Below, in pieces: positions 39,553-40,995 of a DNA stretch of 40,995 nucleotides (positions are counted from its first letter, which is position 1; each line of letters opens with the position of its first letter). The notes under the pieces were generated by a model. That model saw only the letters and a program-made list of their open reading frames with translations. It searched no databases and was not told the DNA's origin. The DNA is from JBBDRW01 sp040905265. Its GTDB lineage: Bacteria > Bacteroidota > Rhodothermia > Balneolales > Balneolaceae. Location: the NCBI GenBank assembly GCA_040905265.1, contig JBBDRW010000075.1:1-40995 (forward strand). The letters run 5' to 3'. The translations under genes were made by a program, and so were the position numbers.

Positions 39553-40995
39553 ATGACTACCATTCAACCGAGCAAAACAACAGAAGAGAACAACATGTCA
39601 TCTACAGCTGTTAAGGAACCGCAAGTCACACTGGAACTTGCCATTGAACACGGAATGACTGAAGAGGAGTTTCAGATGGTGCAGGAAATCCTGGGCCGGA
39701 TTCCTACATTTACCGAACTGGGTGTCTATTCTGTTATGTGGAGCGAACACTGCTCCTATAAGAATTCAATTCTCGAGATCAAGAAACTCCCGAATACAGG
39801 AGATCAACTGCTTGTGGGCGCAGGGGAAGAGAATGCTGGATTGGTAGATATCGGAGACGGCCTGGCCTGTGCGTTCAAGATCGAGAGTCATAACCATCCG
39901 TCAGCTATTGAACCGTATCAGGGTGCTGCAACGGGTGTCGGAGGTATTCACCGGGATATTTTTACGATGGGCGCCCGGCCAATTGCATCTTTGAACAGTC
40001 TCCGTTTCGGCCAGATGAAGAATCCCAGAGTCCGGTATCTGCTGGATGGTGTCGTCAGGGGAATCTCTGATTATGGAAACTCATTCGGGGTCCCGATGGT
40101 GGGAGGGGAGATCTATTTTGACGAAGCATATGAAGGAAATCCGCTGGTGAATGCCATGAGTGTGGGAATTGTCCGGGCCGGTGAAACCGCATCGGCTATT
40201 TCGAAAGGAATCGGCAACCCGGTCATTATTGTCGGGTCAAGTACAGGCCGTGATGGAATTCACGGCGCAACTTTTGCGTCTGAAGAGATCAGCGAGGAGA
40301 GTGAAGCGAAGCGGCCTAGTGTTCAGGTAGGAGATCCGTTTACGGAGAAACTGCTCCTTGAGGCTAGTCTGGAGGCTCTGAAAACCGGTGCTGTTGTGGG
40401 AATGCAGGATATGGGTGCAGCTGGAATCGCCTGCTCAACATCCGAAATGACAGCGAAGGGGGGAGAGGGCATGAATGTAGACCTGGACAAGGTTCCCGCC
40501 AGGGAAGAGGGGATGACTGCCTATGAATTGCTTTTGAGTGAGAGCCAGGAGAGAATGCTTGTTGTCGCTGAGAAAGGCCGGGAACAGGAGATTATCGAGG
40601 TCTATGAAAAATGGGATCTTCATGCTGTGGTGATCGGTGAAGTTGTGGAGGGGGACCGTGTCACCTACTGGAAGAATGGTGAGGTGAAAGCAGATATGCC
40701 GGCCGACTCGCTGGTGCTGGGCGGCGGGGCCCCTCAGTATGTCCGGGAAGCTCGCAAACCGGACTATTTGGATGAGGTACAGGGATTTGATCTGAGCACT
40801 CTTGAACATCCTGAAGATCACAATGAAATCCTTTCAAAACTGATCGGCTCCCCCAATATCGCTTCAAAACGGTGGGTGCATGAACAGTATGATACGATGG
40901 TTCGTACCAATACCGTGAATGCCCCCGGGGCGAGCGACTCCGGAGTGGTACGGATCAAGGGGACCAAAAAGGGGCTTGCCGTAAAGACAGACTGT
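39553..40995 (+). CDS. purL: Phosphoribosylformylglycinamidine synthase subunit PurL (5' part, runs off the window)
   Basis: The frame is open for 481 codons from the ATG at 39553 to the window end with no stop, so the gene is cut by the window edge and not broken. A second in-frame ATG at 39595 is an alternative start. Motifs fit the small PurL: ELGVYSVMWSEHCSYKNS, FKIESHNHPSAIEPYQGAAT, GVGGIHRDIFTMGARPIASL, SFGVPMVGGEIYFDEAYEGN and VGMQDMGAAGIACSTSEM. The enzyme makes FGAM from FGAR with ATP in purine synthesis and in this form needs PurS and PurQ subunits, which are not in the window. The N-terminal ~25 residues before ITLEL-type sequence look like a short extension. Confidence 0.95.
   Translation, partial: MTTIQPSKTTEENNMSSTAVKEPQVTLELAIEHGMTEEEFQMVQEILGRIPTFTELGVYSVMWSEHCSYKNSILEIKKLPNTGDQLLVGAGEENAGLVDIGDGLACAFKIESHNHPSAIEPYQGAATGVGGIHRDIFTMGARPIASLNSLRFGQMKNPRVRYLLDGVVRGISDYGNSFGVPMVGGEIYFDEAYEGNPLVNAMSVGIVRAGETASAISKGIGNPVIIVGSSTGRDGIHGATFASEEISEESEAKRPSVQVGDPFTEKLLLEASLEALKTGAVVGMQDMGAAGIACSTSEMTAKGGEGMNVDLDKVPAREEGMTAYELLLSESQERMLVVAEKGREQEIIEVYEKWDLHAVVIGEVVEGDRVTYWKNGEVKADMPADSLVLGGGAPQYVREARKPDYLDEVQGFDLSTLEHPEDHNEILSKLIGSPNIASKRWVHEQYDTMVRTNTVNAPGASDSGVVRIKGTKKGLAVKTDC

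Noticed and set aside
1..40995. tRNA, rRNA, prophage or insertion sequences
   Set aside because: I saw no cloverleaf-like sequence, rRNA, transposase, integrase or phage structural gene in any frame. A tRNAscan and ISfinder search would settle it.
39553..40995. Broken or truncated purL
   Set aside because: The frame is open and well conserved up to the last base; it is cut by the window edge only.

Overview
The window is about 41 kb of a gene-dense bacterial chromosome of roughly balanced GC. It is mostly housekeeping and biosynthetic genes, with no phage, IS, CRISPR, rRNA or tRNA that I can see. It looks like a Gram-negative member of the Bacteroidota / Rhodothermota / Balneolota group. The reasons are a secreted protein with a type IX secretion (T9SS) C-terminal sorting domain, an uppS-bamA-ompH(skp) block with several OmpH paralogs, a LemA-TPM-TPM block, weak or absent Shine-Dalgarno sites at most starts, and several TTG/GTG starts. 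The phylum call is inference. I favour a Balneolota/Rhodothermota relative at moderate confidence.

Layout. 34-4053 (minus): an OxyR-type peroxide sensor and a large T9SS-exported propeller/Ig-like/FN3 protein. 4345-5970 (plus): acylphosphatase and a lipoprotein NamZ-type exo-muramidase, convergent with rlmB (minus). 6810-11187 (plus): a small two-TM protein, pyrG, a NUDIX hydrolase and nadE. 11351-16468 (plus): a LysM lytic transglycosylase, an S41 C-terminal protease, a PHP-domain phosphoesterase and ribH. 16678-22362 (plus): uppS, bamA, three tandem OmpH/Skp-like proteins and rnhB, an envelope-biogenesis operon. 22496-24384 (plus): a thioredoxin-fold protein and a class III aminotransferase, convergent with a PA0069-type radical SAM protein (minus). 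25673-27821 (plus): a redoxin, pdxH and trmB. 28011-31117 (plus): a TetR regulator next to a long FadE acyl-CoA dehydrogenase, closed by a strong intrinsic terminator. 31199-32011 (minus): proC. 32240-37112 (plus): thrA-thrB-thrC. 37291-39150 (minus): lemA-TPM-TPM. 39553 to the end (plus): the 5' part of purL.

The genes are ordinary; the unusual signal lies between them. Many intergenic gaps hold degenerate arrays with an exact 7-bp period (units such as CAGAATA, CAGGAGT, GGGAATA). Several run directly out of a stop codon. Three (7116-7192, 25496-25593, 34701-34798) are inverted: purine-rich heptads lead into a shared central core, and complementary heptads lead out, giving long hairpins. One of these sits inside the thr operon, between thrA and thrB. 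A second, unrelated dispersed family carries the word TAAGTCCGACAGACT, singly or as inverted pairs, often with small hairpins. A 19-bp-stem hairpin that includes a perfect AAGGAGGT lies upstream of uppS. These repeat families are the part of the window most likely to be undescribed in this lineage.
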